Positions 35,261 through 47,904 of a DNA stretch of 64,000 nucleotides are shown in pieces (position 1 is the first letter of the stretch; each line of letters begins with the position of its first letter). The translations under genes were made by a program, and so were the position numbers. Source of the DNA: Ustilaginoidea virens (Eukaryota > Ascomycota > Sordariomycetes > Hypocreales > Clavicipitaceae); contig NC_057316.1 of NCBI RefSeq assembly GCF_000687475.1, positions 7,316,001 to 7,380,000 of the forward strand, read 5' to 3'. Below the pieces are notes generated by a model that saw only the letters and a list, made by a program, of their open reading frames with translations, did not search any database and was not told the origin of the DNA.

Positions 35261-38111
35261 TCATCGTAGTGAGGCTACGACCGTTTTTTGAGAAAGTTAG
35301 GTCATAATGGGAAGACTAAAATGATGCATTATTTATTATTAGCAGTCAGACCAAAGGGGGTTAGTACTCAAGGCATAAATCCTAATGGATGGCATTTTGG
35401 ATTGAAATAATAGGTCGATAATAAACATTTCTTGGTAAAGAACAAATACGTTCAGCTCATTTTCAGTCGACACTTTAAATACACATCCCATAGACCATTT
35501 GGCCTGCTTTCCTCCTTGTTAGGAGTTTAATGGTGATAAATGCCCGGCATTGGAAGCATTTGCTCCTGCCCAAGAGATGAGTCCATTTATAGAGCAGAGC
35601 GGACAGGCCCAAAGTACTGGCTAAATTTCCGGCATCAGGATACCCCCTTCAAGCATTTTCGCGAGTGATATTGCCAAAGTCAAGTCAGTTTAGTCATTTC
35701 TAAGTTCAATCTCTATCGCATAGAAAGTGCGACAACTACAGTAAGTGGAGCCATTTATGTTAGACCCCTTCTGTGACAATTTCTTTTCTATCAATCGACG
35801 ATATTGACAGATTTCTCATAGTTAGGGATTAGAAAATGTTTCTTTGTAATATACTGCCCACGCGCTTCTATATCTTTCTAAACTTTTCCATCAACTATGG
35901 TATTAATACAGACAGATTGGGGACCTAGAGTTCGGTCTTTATATTCAGGTAATGGGATCTTATAAGTATCATCTCGTTCGGCATCTTAGCCACCGAGAAA
36001 GCTTCGAGAGCCGGACACTAAGTTGAAGACGCTTAAGGCTAGATCCGATGCCGCCGAATTCACCGATGTCCAAGGTGGCGTAACGCTGTGGTAAAGGGGA
36101 GAATTATTAGCTGATTCGAAGAGATTTTTTGCGTCCGCTCCCAGAACTAATATTAGATGTCTGCTGCGATAGATAACTGCTGTTATGACAAATAGCTACT
36201 GCCAGGGTGTGCTGGTGTGATAAAGGCGGCAAAGCTCTACTAATTGGCACCACTACTAACCATTTTGACAGTAAACTGGCACTCCATGACACCTCATCGC
36301 AGACATCATAGACCGTTTGCTGACTGTCGGAAAGGTCGGTGATACATTAGGAGCACACGATCGATGTGGTCCCACGTTTCTATGCAACGCGATTGGGTCC
36401 ATGCACAACCGTTGCAGAGCCGCACAACCACACGTGACCGCGGCACACACAAAAAGGGGTATATCGTCGGCATCAGCCCTTGACCTTCTTCCTCTCTCTT
36501 AGCTAGTCATAATCAATCATAGTAATACAACAACGCGTAACCTGTGATAATCCGGTACCTCCGTGCTCCGCGCCCGCCCTACGTATTACTGGGTTAATCC
36601 TTGGTCGTATTCCAGCACTGACATCACGTCGGTACATAGGGCAAAATCGGAAAATAAAAAAAAAATAAAAATAAAGAATGGCCCCACTACAAGATTTACT
36701 GGATCAAGTTAGCTAACTAGATACGTATTTCTCACTAATTATACAATATAATTATTAGATATGACCTTGAATCATGTATAAGTGCAGGACACAATAGGTC
36801 TTACGGCAACAGATCTAGCTGTAGTAAGAAACCACTCCGTACAAGACGTGCCAACTACAACATATGCCATTACAAAGATGCTGCAAAAGCCATTAGCTAC
36901 AGTAAGTGATAACTGCATACAAAAGATGCTAGCTGCAACAGATGCCACTGCGATAAATACTAGCTGCAGTAAATAGCTTCTTCGTATAAAAAAAAATTGG
37001 CCGCAAATAGTTACGCACTATTTACCGCTATATCCGGCCAGTAGATAAATACCCGCCAATTTTAATCCCATTTCGAAACCAATTAGAAGAGATATGCAAA
37101 ATTGCTACGGGTCGTATCATAAGCAGTGACCAAGATCTGGACATCTACGAACAAATAGACCTAGACACTTATATTGACAGAATCAGTAAGGCGTTATAAT
37201 ACATCGATATGAAAGCTACTTCCTCCTCTATACTAACGATAGATGTCTTGAAAACGATCTGAGTTATGAAGAGGTTTCTCGCATACCTCGCAACTATCCC
37301 CAGTAGAGGGGGCAGAACTTGCATTAATTAGACTATTAGAGAGGCTCACGAGTATCTCTAAGGCCTGGCAGTTAATGACCTCAATTATAGTTATAAGGAC
37401 TTGAAATGCCGTGACATGGTTATATTTGAGATGCTATTAGAGGCTATCGGGCCTATCTATCATCGTCAAGTCGTAACCTGAAAGTTTACCAGAGGTTACT
37501 CATAGCCGACCTATAATTCTAGAGAAATCTTGGGTTCGCCATGTATAATGGGACTTATGGTCTTGAAGAAGATATAAGGGCGGGTCAATAACTTACTGTC
37601 GAATTTTACGATTCGGAACGCTGGCCGAGTCAACGTGACAATTGCGCTACTGCAACAGGGGAACGAGCTCCGCTACTGCGGTGGGCAATTGACCTTTATA
37701 TTGACTCGCGGTCCCAACGCTTGATTTTGTGGCAGTCGCGATTTATTGAGTTAGCCCAGGGGCCGGTTGACACCTACTCTTTTCAATAGCAGTGAATACA
37801 TAGCAGAAGGGGTAAGTAAGTAGGAGCGTATTCACCCAACTAGGTTCGTAACTAGCACAGTTTTTCCTTCCTTTAATATCGCCGTGGGACTAGATGTTAG
37901 CTAGCCTGGGCCGACTAACTTGCGTAATATATCATCATCATCAGCAATACATTAGAACCAAAGTGGGAACATGTCTATAATCTCCTACGTGTTTATACTA
38001 ATAGAAATGGGCTAGCGCGTTCTTTATACCGACTTTGCGACCGAATATTGCAAGCGCAAAGTTGGCAACGTTTCGTGGATCAGACCCTCAAGAACGTCAT
38101 TTCCACCTCCC
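35261..38111. other. Gene-free decayed DNA (2.85 kb)
   Basis: No gene is supported. It holds the second copy of the LTR-like repeat (36360-36620), an A-rich stretch (36650-36677) and a stop-interrupted frame near 37060-37450 that looks vaguely protein-like but has no recognisable domain. Confidence 0.5.
36360..36620 (+). repeat. Diverged repeat, second copy (possible LTR end)
   Basis: Partner of 33440-33640, same orientation. Shared blocks include ATATCGTCGG.ATCAGCCC, TAGTCATAAT, CCGGTACCTCCGTG and ACTGGGTTAA. Confidence 0.45.
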
Positions 38112-39011
38112 TTATCTAAACATACAGCCCTCGATGGTCCAGGGCTCGTGGCCCGACGAATCAGTGCCCATGATCATATCCAATGGAATCCTGCGCTTCT
38201 TTAAATAAGTGCATAGCGATCCCATATCGACACCCTTTATTCTGTAAGTGACGGGCCAATCGCACATATGCAGGAATCCTGAGGTCCAGACGCGCTCATT
38301 CTTATACTGTATCCCAGGTCCGCCCTTTGGGTCTTGATAGACAACCAGTGCATCGGCGAGTTCGGCCTCACATTCGCCACGGATCTGCACTGTGGTTGCG
38401 GCACACGTATCTCCCTGGTCCATAGGGTAAATGATCTCGCGCGTTGTTGCCGTCTGGGAAGATATTTGCCAGCCTTTGGTGAACTCGGATGACACTTCCA
38501 CCTGCGTAGTCCAGAGGCCCACGCCGCCCCCCGCCGTTAGCTTTACGCCGATGCTATATCCCATTGACTCGGTGTTGCTTTTAGTAGTTTCGAATTTAAA
38601 CGACTGGGAGCACCCCTTAGGGTTATTGCAGTAGAATAGGTTTTCCCGGTGGGTGATAACTGGTGCGGATAGGTTGCAGGAGATGATACGGGGGGTAAAG
38701 GTAAAAGATACGCCCTTAATTGCCGGAAAATTGGGCGCATACGCTGTCGGCCACTTTATCGTCCTCTGGTCTAGTGTCTTGCCATTCACCGTTGAGGGAT
38801 ATTCTTTGGCAATCTTTTTAGCGCACGTTAGAACATCGTCAGTTCCAGGCGCGCAGGGATAGTCGGGCCTATTATTTCGCCCATCTCCTAGGGACACCCC
38901 GTTAACATATAGCAGGGGAGCAAGCTTAGGCGTAGGGTTGGGCGTAACGGCCGCGAACACCAGCTGGCTAGTGGCCGCTAGGGAGAATAAGACGCCAGGT
39001 CGCATGAGCAT
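38112..39011 (-). CDS. Secreted 299-aa protein, pore-former-like pattern
   Basis: Single exon with a signal peptide (about residues 1-21). The mature protein has paired Cys. Its middle section alternates polar and non-polar residues over long strands rich in Ser/Thr (for example SNTESMGYSIGVKLTAGG and VEVSSEFTKGWQISSQTATT). This alternation is typical of beta-strands in aerolysin/ETX-MTX2-type proteins, but no diagnostic motif was recognised, so a toxin-like role is only a suggestion. Secretion is the supported part. It has no stops and balanced codon use although its surroundings are decayed, which suggests it is single-copy and kept by selection or recently acquired. Confidence 0.6.
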   Translation of the reverse strand: MLMRPGVLFSLAATSQLVFAAVTPNPTPKLAPLLYVNGVSLGDGRNNRPDYPCAPGTDDVLTCAKKIAKEYPSTVNGKTLDQRTIKWPTAYAPNFPAIKGVSFTFTPRIISCNLSAPVITHRENLFYCNNPKGCSQSFKFETTKSNTESMGYSIGVKLTAGGGVGLWTTQVEVSSEFTKGWQISSQTATTREIIYPMDQGDTCAATTVQIRGECEAELADALVVYQDPKGGPGIQYKNERVWTSGFLHMCDWPVTYRIKGVDMGSLCTYLKKRRIPLDMIMGTDSSGHEPWTIEGCMFR

Positions 39012-41954
39012 AATGAAGCTATTGCCAGATAGGGTGGAAAAAAGAAAGCAAGAGTCTGGTCTTAAACTTGCTCGAGGTAATGTTGAGAGTCGCTTAGGAT
39101 GACTCTTTGCGGTTAAATGGTCCGGACTGAAGATTATCGGGGCACGTCTTAGAATTTATGTCCATTTGACGTGCCCGCGTGATGGGTAGTGAATAAGAGG
39201 GCCTCCAGACAGTTGCTTGGCAAACACAACTTCATGCCGAACTGAGTCGGCCCCGAATGTCCATTGACGTGTTGCTTCGTGTTTTTTTAGCTGCTTATCT
39301 GTCCGGTCAGTATTGTCCAGCCGTCCATCATTAGGTGCCATGCGCTCCGCATCGCCAGACTCGCCTGCGTTGCGAAGATGAGGCCGACAAGTTTCGCACG
39401 GGGCTCTTAAGTTTCAGCTTTTGCAGCCTTGTCGTCCCCGTTTCTTAAGCAAAGTCTGCGGTAAGTCCAAGACAGAACATATTCTACACCATACATTATC
39501 ATGACTTTTGCCCGCACAATGGCCTCAAAAACGACTCCGACGCCCTATTTCACCCCTTTATCTTAAATTAAGTATAAATAGAATTAAAAGATGCAATTGC
39601 CGCGATTTACGATTGTTATTATCTTGATGACTTTGCGTGTACTATTGGCAGCAAAAAAGAAAAACGCTAATAATGCGGCACATATGCTGCGGTCATGTGT
39701 GGCTAGGGTCGGTTCTACAAGAGTGGTATATACATCTAATTAGGTACGTAATAAGTAAAAAAGCGGAGCTATAATATTCAAGGCTCCTGAACAACTAGCT
39801 ATTCTAATATATCCTCACTTTTAAAGTTCTAAGGATGTATTTACGTGCTCGTCGGCTTAGGCACGTCCGAATACCCTGTCATCACACAAAGTGGGGTAGG
39901 GGGGTGGTTAAGCGAGGTGCACAGAAACGTCCTGGATTAGCTATGTAAGAAGTTGGCGAGTAACGAACGCCCCCTATATAATGCTGAAATATCACATATT
40001 GCCTATACAAATGATGAATAGCAATAAAGGACTTATTGGGCGAAATAGGTGCCTAACGCATAAATAATGACGAAGGAACTGTCTCGTACAGCTCATTAGA
40101 CATATGCTCAGAGGTAAGAGACCCGCGTGAGACGTGCGCATGCGCTTTGTAAGCGACCCTACCGTAGCATCATAACAACCTGTCATGCAGAAAAGCCCCG
40201 CGGATGTGGGGCACCTCAACAGGGGCTCGGCTTATCCATCGACATCAGTCGCAAGCTAGATATGCTGACTGCTAATAAATACTGGACCTAAATTACACAG
40301 CACCCTCGAATATTGGCTGAGCAAACGCAATTGCGATGGAAATTAAGAGGACGCGAAGAAATCTTTGGCGCTGCTCCGCCGATTGTTCCCGACCCGGCGT
40401 GTCATATTTGCCCCGCAAGTTCGCATGAAATAAAGATCCGTCATATAGGCCATGATCGCCGTGATCCAAGTAAGCTTATCTAAGTCACTACAAACCCTGT
40501 TCACGACATATCGCGCTAGCGGGAGTCGCTTATATTTCCTATGAAAGGAATAGTTGCCAAGCATAAAGGCAAAGTTTTTATCGCTTGTAATCATAATAAT
40601 ATTATTAATCATTTGCAGGGATAGCTGCAATAGCTGCAATAGCTATTATTAAGGTTATTCTAGCTTGCTAGTTAATAGCAGGGAGTGCTAGTAATATTAC
40701 TATAGCTAACAGACAAGAGTATTCTATCTGGATTGACTAGTTATTCCAAAGAGCGCTGACGACAAGGACATCGACAGTACAAGCCATCGTCCCCCACTAT
40801 TTCATCATTTGCATCTTGAGAGGTACGCCAGTGCATCTGGCATACGTAATTGGATTACGGTCATAGACGGAAGAGGGGCGGACCTGAACGAACTTGACCC
40901 TCGAGCCTTGCAGGCCCTAGCTTATGTCTCTTGACGTTATCCTCTTCTACGCACGTGCCCCTACTACATACGTGGTTCAAGCCAGGCCAACGGTGCTAGA
41001 CCGTTTAAGGTGATCGGGGTAAGGGTTAGTAACCCGAAATTTACAGAATGTTTGACGAATGGAAATTTCTTTGCTCCTAAGCCAGACGAGTATTAAAGAA
41101 AGGATCTACCCTTGCGTACAAGACAAGGAGATGGCATCGTGACAAGAGACATTTCCCTCAACGCGGTAAAGTTTCAAAGTACGGACCAGAATAACAGTGA
41201 CAAGGCTTTTCAAACCGAGCCATTGAGTTCCAATGCATCGCCTGTGGTTCTTGCAGCGCATTCATTTAATTCCATACCAGGTGGCGTGTTATAGTAGCGC
41301 TTTCGCAACAGAGAAGCTCATCCAGGCATCTACGCAGCTTCTTTAGAATTCCTCTTTCCTAGATTCGCATGGACCGTACTGAAGGCGCAAAGAAATCCAA
41401 AAGTGTAAAGACCGTCTAGTAAGAGTCCAACAAAAAGGCAGTTGCCTACGGGGCAAAGTGGGCACATAGATAAAGGCTATTTAGGTTGGGGAAATGAGCT
41501 TCAAAAATCAGATCAATTCCACGATCAATATGCCGGTGATTTATCAACTTTTTGGGTTCTATGACGACGATATATATGACTCTCCTAAGCGTGGATAGTC
41601 GAGGAATCGCCAGTCTCTAAAACCCTGATTGCAAGGTAATGGTAATAATAATAGTATAGAGGTAAAGCGGATAATATCATGAGGTATATAATGACTACTT
41701 TAATAGTAATAACAGACAAAACATCTAATTTACAGGTAATTGTAAAGGACTGGCTCTAGGGCGACTGCGAACAGGCGTCGAATGAATGTATTGAATAAGA
41801 GGAGGGCCCGGTAAAGGAGGCTCTCTACAGTCTAGTTATATCTATGGGTGCCGAGGGCCGGGTCTTGTAGTTGTCCCTTAGCCTCTATATACATGCCTTA
41901 AGACACAGTATACTTAAGTCAGATCGTCGAAATATTAACAACTTCACCTAGTCC
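39012..41954. other. Gene-free decayed DNA (2.9 kb)
   Basis: No gene is supported. Short frames under 100 codons only. AT-rich stretches with GTAATA/TAATAG microrepeats lie near 41640-41720. Confidence 0.5.
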
Positions 41955-44395
41955 TTGCGACTTGCTAACCTTGATATCTTAATACAACGATCTGATGGGT
42001 CTATACTGCGTCCATTTCTACTATTGCAACGCGGCTCAGCCTGCAAGCACTGCAAGCTACGATTTGGAAGTTATAAGGTGTTGTTCCTATTAAGTCACAT
42101 AGATAGGAAATCTCGAGAATTGGCGCGAAACAAAAGCATTGGCTCCGGGATCCTATTGAAGAAAGCCTTACCTTTTAAAAGCTGGAAAGGAAACGACATA
42201 CTCCGATCTGGATTGTGTCTATAGACGATCACTAGACGCGGCAACGAAGTTTGAGACGTAATTTATTTTTACAGGCAACGCCTGTTCGATCTGGGACTTT
42301 TCACAAGAACTACTCTCGGAGGAGGGCAAGTTGTTATCAAAGCAACTAAATATCTCGGCTTCAAGTGATGATGCGCCCCCAAAAGAGTTATTGAAAAATT
42401 GGATGCGTCGCACTCGTTGCGAGGAGGCCTTCGGTGCGGCGCGCAGTGATATACTAGTCACGCTAATAGGATTACCCTTGAAACATGATCAGCCTTTAAG
42501 GCTAGGGGTTCATGATGGACAGGAATTGACCAGTGAGGCCGAGGTCTAATATAAACTTATCTCGATTGCAGCAGCACTAACGCTTATTTGACCGTTGCGA
42601 AGAGACGGAGAGATATACTGATATCAGTGTGCGCAGATGACTCCGAGGCAGGTTTCCAGTTCGCCCATACAAGGCGCCATTCGAGGTTATCAAGAGGCAA
42701 GTCTCTAAACGACAGTAAAAAAGCGAGTTCAAGCATTGTATTTCCTTCTGGTTTGAAGTTCTGCAGTTGTCTCCCACCATAGCCTGGTCAATAAATGGGG
42801 CGCATTGTCGCAGCGTCAACGCAGGATGCTGACAGCTTTGGTTCGATTCCGCCTGGCACCCAACGACCACCGGGACAAGACACTGTGCATCGATGTTATT
42901 ATGAGGACGACTTTAAAGAGTACGATAATGAGAGCGATTTTGAAAGTACAGATGATGACGAGGATGATAAGGATAATACGAGGGGCTTAACATGCCCTTC
43001 GAGAATGAGGACGGCGTAATAGTTAAGGAGCAAGCCTCGAGTCAAGCTTCCAGAGGCATGAGGATTCTCTCAGAGATATCGTACGTTGTTTCCGCTATTA
43101 TGCGGCTACCGAACACTTTAAAGATGGAAGAGCCAGCTCGTCTCTACTCGTCTACTTTAGTGCTGTTCGTGGTCTTCTATCGAGACGGAGGGGCGATGAG
43201 TTTTTACGTCCTCACCAATTCCCGCCCGTCTTGTCCAGGTTGATATACTGTACACGCCTAGTCTTTCTAGAGAGAATGGTGCCAGGGTTCACCCACGCAC
43301 ACATTGGCCTCTCCGAGAGACCGCTTTACGGTTAACTACAAATGCTCATCGAACTAAGGGTCCGGGATATCTTTTTCACTGGAACGACGACGGTGAGGTA
43401 CTTTCGTAGGACGAAAATGCATACCTCTATGAATATTTTTCGTGGCTTAGCCCGATAGGCCTTGGGACAAGCCACTAAAAGCAGAGTCGGCGGTTGATTT
43501 ACGACTGGGTGTCATTTGATCCTAATTTCAGCAGCATCCGGGATCGATTGTCAACAGCAACCGTGAACTACTCCTTTGTGACCGATCCGACAAACAGGAT
43601 ATCAGATGCATATTGGGAGCTCCTTACAAAGGCGTTTACATCTCCGATCGACCGTCTTCGTAAGTCCCAAGGTCCTGATCAAAGTATATGGGACTCTAAA
43701 GCCGCACAAGCATACCTTGATGCCAATGTCGCTCATTTGAAATGGATTTTTGTTCTAATAATTAGACAGTCGACATACAGCTGAAGTATCGGAGCTACTG
43801 ACTATAGATTGCTTTAGCACGACTTCAAGGCTTAGAGGCATGTGTTTCTATAGCGAAAGAATGCTTTCTAGTAATTGACACATAAAGCGCGAGTAACTAC
43901 GAATAAGGAGTTCCACATTGCAAGGTTTCTCTCCCCACCAATTGCTCTACTAATGTATCGATATCTCGTGCACATACGTCCCGTCGCGTACGCCATCCTA
44001 CGCAAATGTTTCCATCACGACTTCCGCAAATAGTCTGATCTTTGCACCTCTATCAAGACGTGGGTCTTGGTCAACAAAAACTTTCACAGAAGAGCTCAAA
44101 CGATCGAGCATGGCTGTTCCGGGATTATCATGTAGAATCGGAACTTAGTTATATCGCCAGCTGTCTATCGCTATCACGGAAAAGCATCTTCATGGCGGGT
44201 TGGCAAGTTTTAGCCGGTTCGATGACATGTCAAAAGTCGCTGAAGCAGTGTCGCGCATGCATGGCAAAGCAGCCATAGACCACTGCAGCGGTATTCTACC
44301 TATAGGCTCGACGGCGCGTTTCCAAATCATCTACAACCAGCATTACTGCGGATTTATGCCAAGATATCCGCAGAATGGCATGAGTTTATACTAAT
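41955..44395 (+). pseudogene. Decayed OrsD-domain / telomere-linked-helicase-type gene
   Basis: Separate frames on the plus strand keep family-like pieces in the expected order. 41955-42224 has a C-x-x-C...H segment (ACKHCKLRF...SHIDRKS) followed by LPFKSWKGND, resembling the zinc-finger and 'LQSW' block of OrsD proteins. 42331-42549 has PPKELLKNWMRRTRCEEAF, resembling the family's W-L-R-R-T-x-W segment. 43494-43784 has NYSFVTDPTNRISDAYW and SIWDSKAAQAYLD, resembling the conserved 'F-x-x-D-x-x-N' and 'W...Y' region. Stops and frame shifts separate them. In fungi this region often precedes a RecQ-like helicase in subtelomeric genes; no helicase motif is visible here. Family assignment is by motif memory only and needs a profile search. 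Confidence 0.4.
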
Positions 44396-45020
44396 CGATG
44401 AATGACCCGACTTCACCAGGAGAAATGACAGCGTCCGCGTGACTGAAACGAACATAGAAGTGGGTTCCAGAAAACGCCATTTCGATCAGCCGGTGTCCTT
44501 GATCCAGTCAATAGACTTAGGAAGGAAGCGTTGTCTCCGCCCACTATGTAGGTAGAAATAACTAATCCTTTAAATACTTATATGCACAGGGTTTTAAAAT
44601 ATTTTTATACATCTGATATTTCTAGTGATATTAGCCTAATATCAATATTATGACCTTAACCTGGCAAGTACTATATATATTGAGATACATCGCGTAATTA
44701 TTTGTAAGGGAGAATATGTAAGTGCTAGATACTTATTTATTAGTATGAACTATATATCTATAGGTATTTGATACTTTGTGTTATTTTAATCTGGTACAGT
44801 GGTGATATGTAATGATTAATAGTGGTCTTCCAATAAGTAATACTGGCCAAACCTATACGCCGTTAGATAACGAACGATGGCCACGTGAGCATCTGTTGCT
44901 TTCTTTGTCATTACAATATTCGCTATATCTTGTCCTCTAACCTTTGGAGCATTATTAAGATCTAGTTGGACTGATGGATTGAGGCGGAGTGTGAGGTTGA
45001 GCAGGTGTACCGGTAAGTCG
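44396..45020. other. AT-rich gene-free DNA
   Basis: Very AT-rich at 44560-44820. A possible 3' continuation of HNH-B on the minus strand lies here in another frame, but no splice signals support it. Confidence 0.5.
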
Positions 45021-46236
45021 TTATCGTTTTGGCGGTGGACTGATAGGATCAAGTCTCGAATCCATATTGATGTTATCAGGCAGTATAGGCGAACCGGCCC
45101 GTTTCCGAGAGCGTCCTCTTGTAAATTCCACTTCCGCGTCGTCCTCGAGTTCGTCCTCGGGTAAAACGTCGACATGGGAAAATGTATCGTCTGGCGGGTT
45201 GCTTTCTGATTGATCACGCCTTTGTCGTTTTGTTGGGCTGGTACTTCTGCTTGTCCCGCGGGCAACAAGATTGAGAAGTTCCTTATACTCGTCCACCGAC
45301 ATTTCGCGCACTTTAGACGAGCCTGAACGGTCGAGGATAACCAGCTTGCGCCGCATACGCTGCCTGAGGAATGCGCTCTTGGCAAAAATAGCAAGAGCGA
45401 AGCGACAGAAGAAGAAGTGCCGTGACACACCTCGCAGGGGTTGCAGTTGGAGATTGTGATACTCCTGCTCTAGCTCAGTAGTAGTGCTGTTGAGAAGCAC
45501 ATGGGTATACCATTCGCCAGCCTTGGGCAAGATAGCAAATCGGTTGTCGTCCCACATTTTATGCATGTCGCATCGAAGGAGAATCGTATTGTCCGGACAT
45601 TTTGCATCAAAGCTCTCATCGGGGTTGGCGACGTAAGTATACATAAGGTTTTTCTGCCACCACTCGCTCTGCGCTTGTGGAATAATATGGGCCATCTCTG
45701 TAGGCAGAAATGAGCCTGTTATACGGCACCCGATATCGCGCTCGCGGGCATCTCTATAGATGCCTAGTTCGATTGGAGCGAGATCATCTAACCATGACTG
45801 AGGAAGCTCGTCAGGACATCGGAAGTTATCAAATGATGGCACAATAGGGTACTTGATATCTACGATCAATGTTTATCAGCAAAACCTTATACAAATAGCA
45901 CAGATATCTCAAGGTCAACTTACCGTCTTCGATACAAAAATAATATTTCGTGTCTCGCAGAATATCATCAGGTCTGTCTGGAATTTTAGACCCATTTTTA
46001 CTCATCGAGAAATAACCATCAAATCTACAGGCGGCAAGGATAGCACAAGCGATTCGTGCTGTCTCATGATGGATTCCTCCTGCATCTAGCGCCGGTAGAT
46101 TCAGGAGGAGATTGTGGCCATCCTGGTATCCAGGATGATAAAAGAAAACGTTCTTCTGCTGACGCGTGGCAGCGAATAGTTGACGACGAGGTTTGAGACA
46201 CTGCTGGATAGGCATTGATACACTGCTATCTGCCAT
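45021..46236 (-). CDS. HNH-nuclease-domain fungal protein (HNH-B)
   Basis: Exons 46236-45924 and 45859-45021, 383 aa. The 64-bp intron (GTAAGT...CGTAG) splits an Asp codon and joins CIED to DIKYPIVPSF. The N-terminal part (about 1-105) has FFYHPGYQDGHNLLLNLPALDAGGIHHETA. The HNH core is CRITGSFLPTEMAHIIPQAQ (His about 162), then PDNTILLRCDMHKMWDDNRF (Asn about 195, His about 204). A Cys in CRITG and one in LLRCD may bind zinc. The C-terminal third is basic and acidic patches (SPTKRQRRDQSES, PEDELEDDAEVEF), probably nuclear. It belongs to a different subfamily from HNH-A. No function is established for fungal members. The gene faces HNH-A, with about 12 kb between the two C-termini. Confidence 0.8.
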
Positions 46237-47150
46237 GGCCTTTTCAGTTCCGATGTGGAGCTATAGCATGAAGCATGAGGTTGGTTGTCGATTATTGCTA
46301 ATAACTTGAAATCGTTTAGTTTTATTGTTTGTGTTGCGATTGCCAGGGCCAACGCGCATCCACTTTATTTACATTGCTTTCTGTTATTGGACAATCGCTT
46401 TAATATTCTCCACTTCCTTCCAGTTATCCTCCGGACCATACTGGCGAAGCACTTATGACTAAGCAAAGATTACGACGGCTAGACGCGGGTGGTATCGGGT
46501 ATCCGCTGCTTTTCATAGCATTCTCTCGATGACACCCGGATAGTTAAGCGTCCTGCCATCACTGTCCCATATTACTCACGCTTGCCTATTTACCTAACTG
46601 TAGTAGCCTTATCGATATGTCATCTACTGGATAAAAGCGCTGAATAGCATACATAAGCCGGTTGTGAGCCGATTGTGATGACCCTGGTAGACCTAATTGA
46701 TAGCTGCAAAATTCGCGTCACCAGTGCGGGCGGATTCCCATGCTAGAGCACTTTGAAGGTGGCCCATACAACTCCAAGGACTTTGCTTCGTACGAACCGT
46801 GTCACGGCGTATTAGACATCGTGTATTTAGTCATCCCGACTACGTCGACTTATGTTGTTCCGACCCGTGCCAAGCCTCCGGCCTGTAAATTAGTTCTTCT
46901 TCATTCATCATTATCAATGTATTTATTTCACGATAAGTCGACACGGCGCGCCTAAGAACAACGGCTTTTGCCGACCGCGCCATAGTAGGTGGAACCGGAC
47001 GGAGCAGTTCTGGCCGCCGGTTCCTATTCCCAGCTCTAAAGAGTCATATAGTCATACCCATCCTCACATAAAGCTTAGTGCTCAGAGCGCAGCCACCGCA
47101 CTACCAACCAGTACTGATTTCCGAATCTTGCATAAATTGTCTGAAACGAT
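46237..47150. other. Gene-free DNA upstream of HNH-B
   Basis: This is promoter DNA of HNH-B and mixed-composition sequence. No supported gene. Confidence 0.5.
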
Positions 47151-47437
47151 ATGTTCTCTCAGCAGACTGGCAACTTCGCAAAGGCTGCCGCGGCCGCCAC
47201 TGCTTCTGCGGCCGGATACTATGCCTGCCACGTCTACCACAACACCACCGCGGTGGACACGCCAATAATCGCCTCACTGAGCATTCTCGACTCCTCCGCC
47301 AGTCCAGAACGGTCACGGAGCTGATCAATAGGAACAGCCACCCCGCCAATGTAGATTCCCAGTACACTGAGCTCGCTGCACGCCTCCAAGATATGCCAGA
47401 GGAGGTACTGCTTGCGAAATTCCTGCGCGTTCTCTAG
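47151..47437 (+). pseudogene. GC-rich small gene remnant with frame break
   Basis: From ATG 47151 the frame MFSQQTGNFAKAAAAATASA continues for 57 codons to TGA at 47322. A second, shifted frame continues immediately as VTELINRNSHPANVDSQYTE and on to TAG at 47435-47437. Both pieces use GC-ending codons, unlike the AT-rich surroundings, so they look like one gene of about 95 codons broken by a single shift near 47310-47325. The first part is Ala-rich. No family was recognised. A sequencing error or an unusual intron cannot be excluded. Confidence 0.4.
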
Positions 47438-47904
47438 TCGCTACGTCTTTAAACCTAAAAAGACATTACTTCAGACCTTGCGGCTTAAGATTACCTGAAT
47501 AAGTAAGTACTATTTCGCTATTATCTATCACATACTTACCGATTCTGTAGAGCTCTAAGATGCAGATATAGCACCGGCCGCTGAACTTTCCGACAGCGCT
47601 CTGCCAGTACTGTCCACTAGGCTCTATGGTTTTCTTCAAGTGGCTGACATTTCCCTTGGTGAGAACGAAAGCCACATCGATGTCGTGTTTAGGTGGGACA
47701 CCCGCCAGATTGCGGCAGTGCATCGCATTGCGATTCAGCGGACCGAGTTATCTACGGAGTATCCTGGTATATATATTATCGGTTGTCTCAATCGTTGCAT
47801 TCAACCGTTGTGATGGTCTATCTTGTAGTTATTGACCTGTTTAGTTAGATTATTAGCCTTTTATGCCCTAAACGTCGCAGACAGCAAAAATAGGTGCTAA
47901 TCAG

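Noticed and set aside
37060..37450. Stop-broken frame resembling a protein
   Set aside because: Some stretches look coding but no motif or family could be recognised, so no pseudogene is named.
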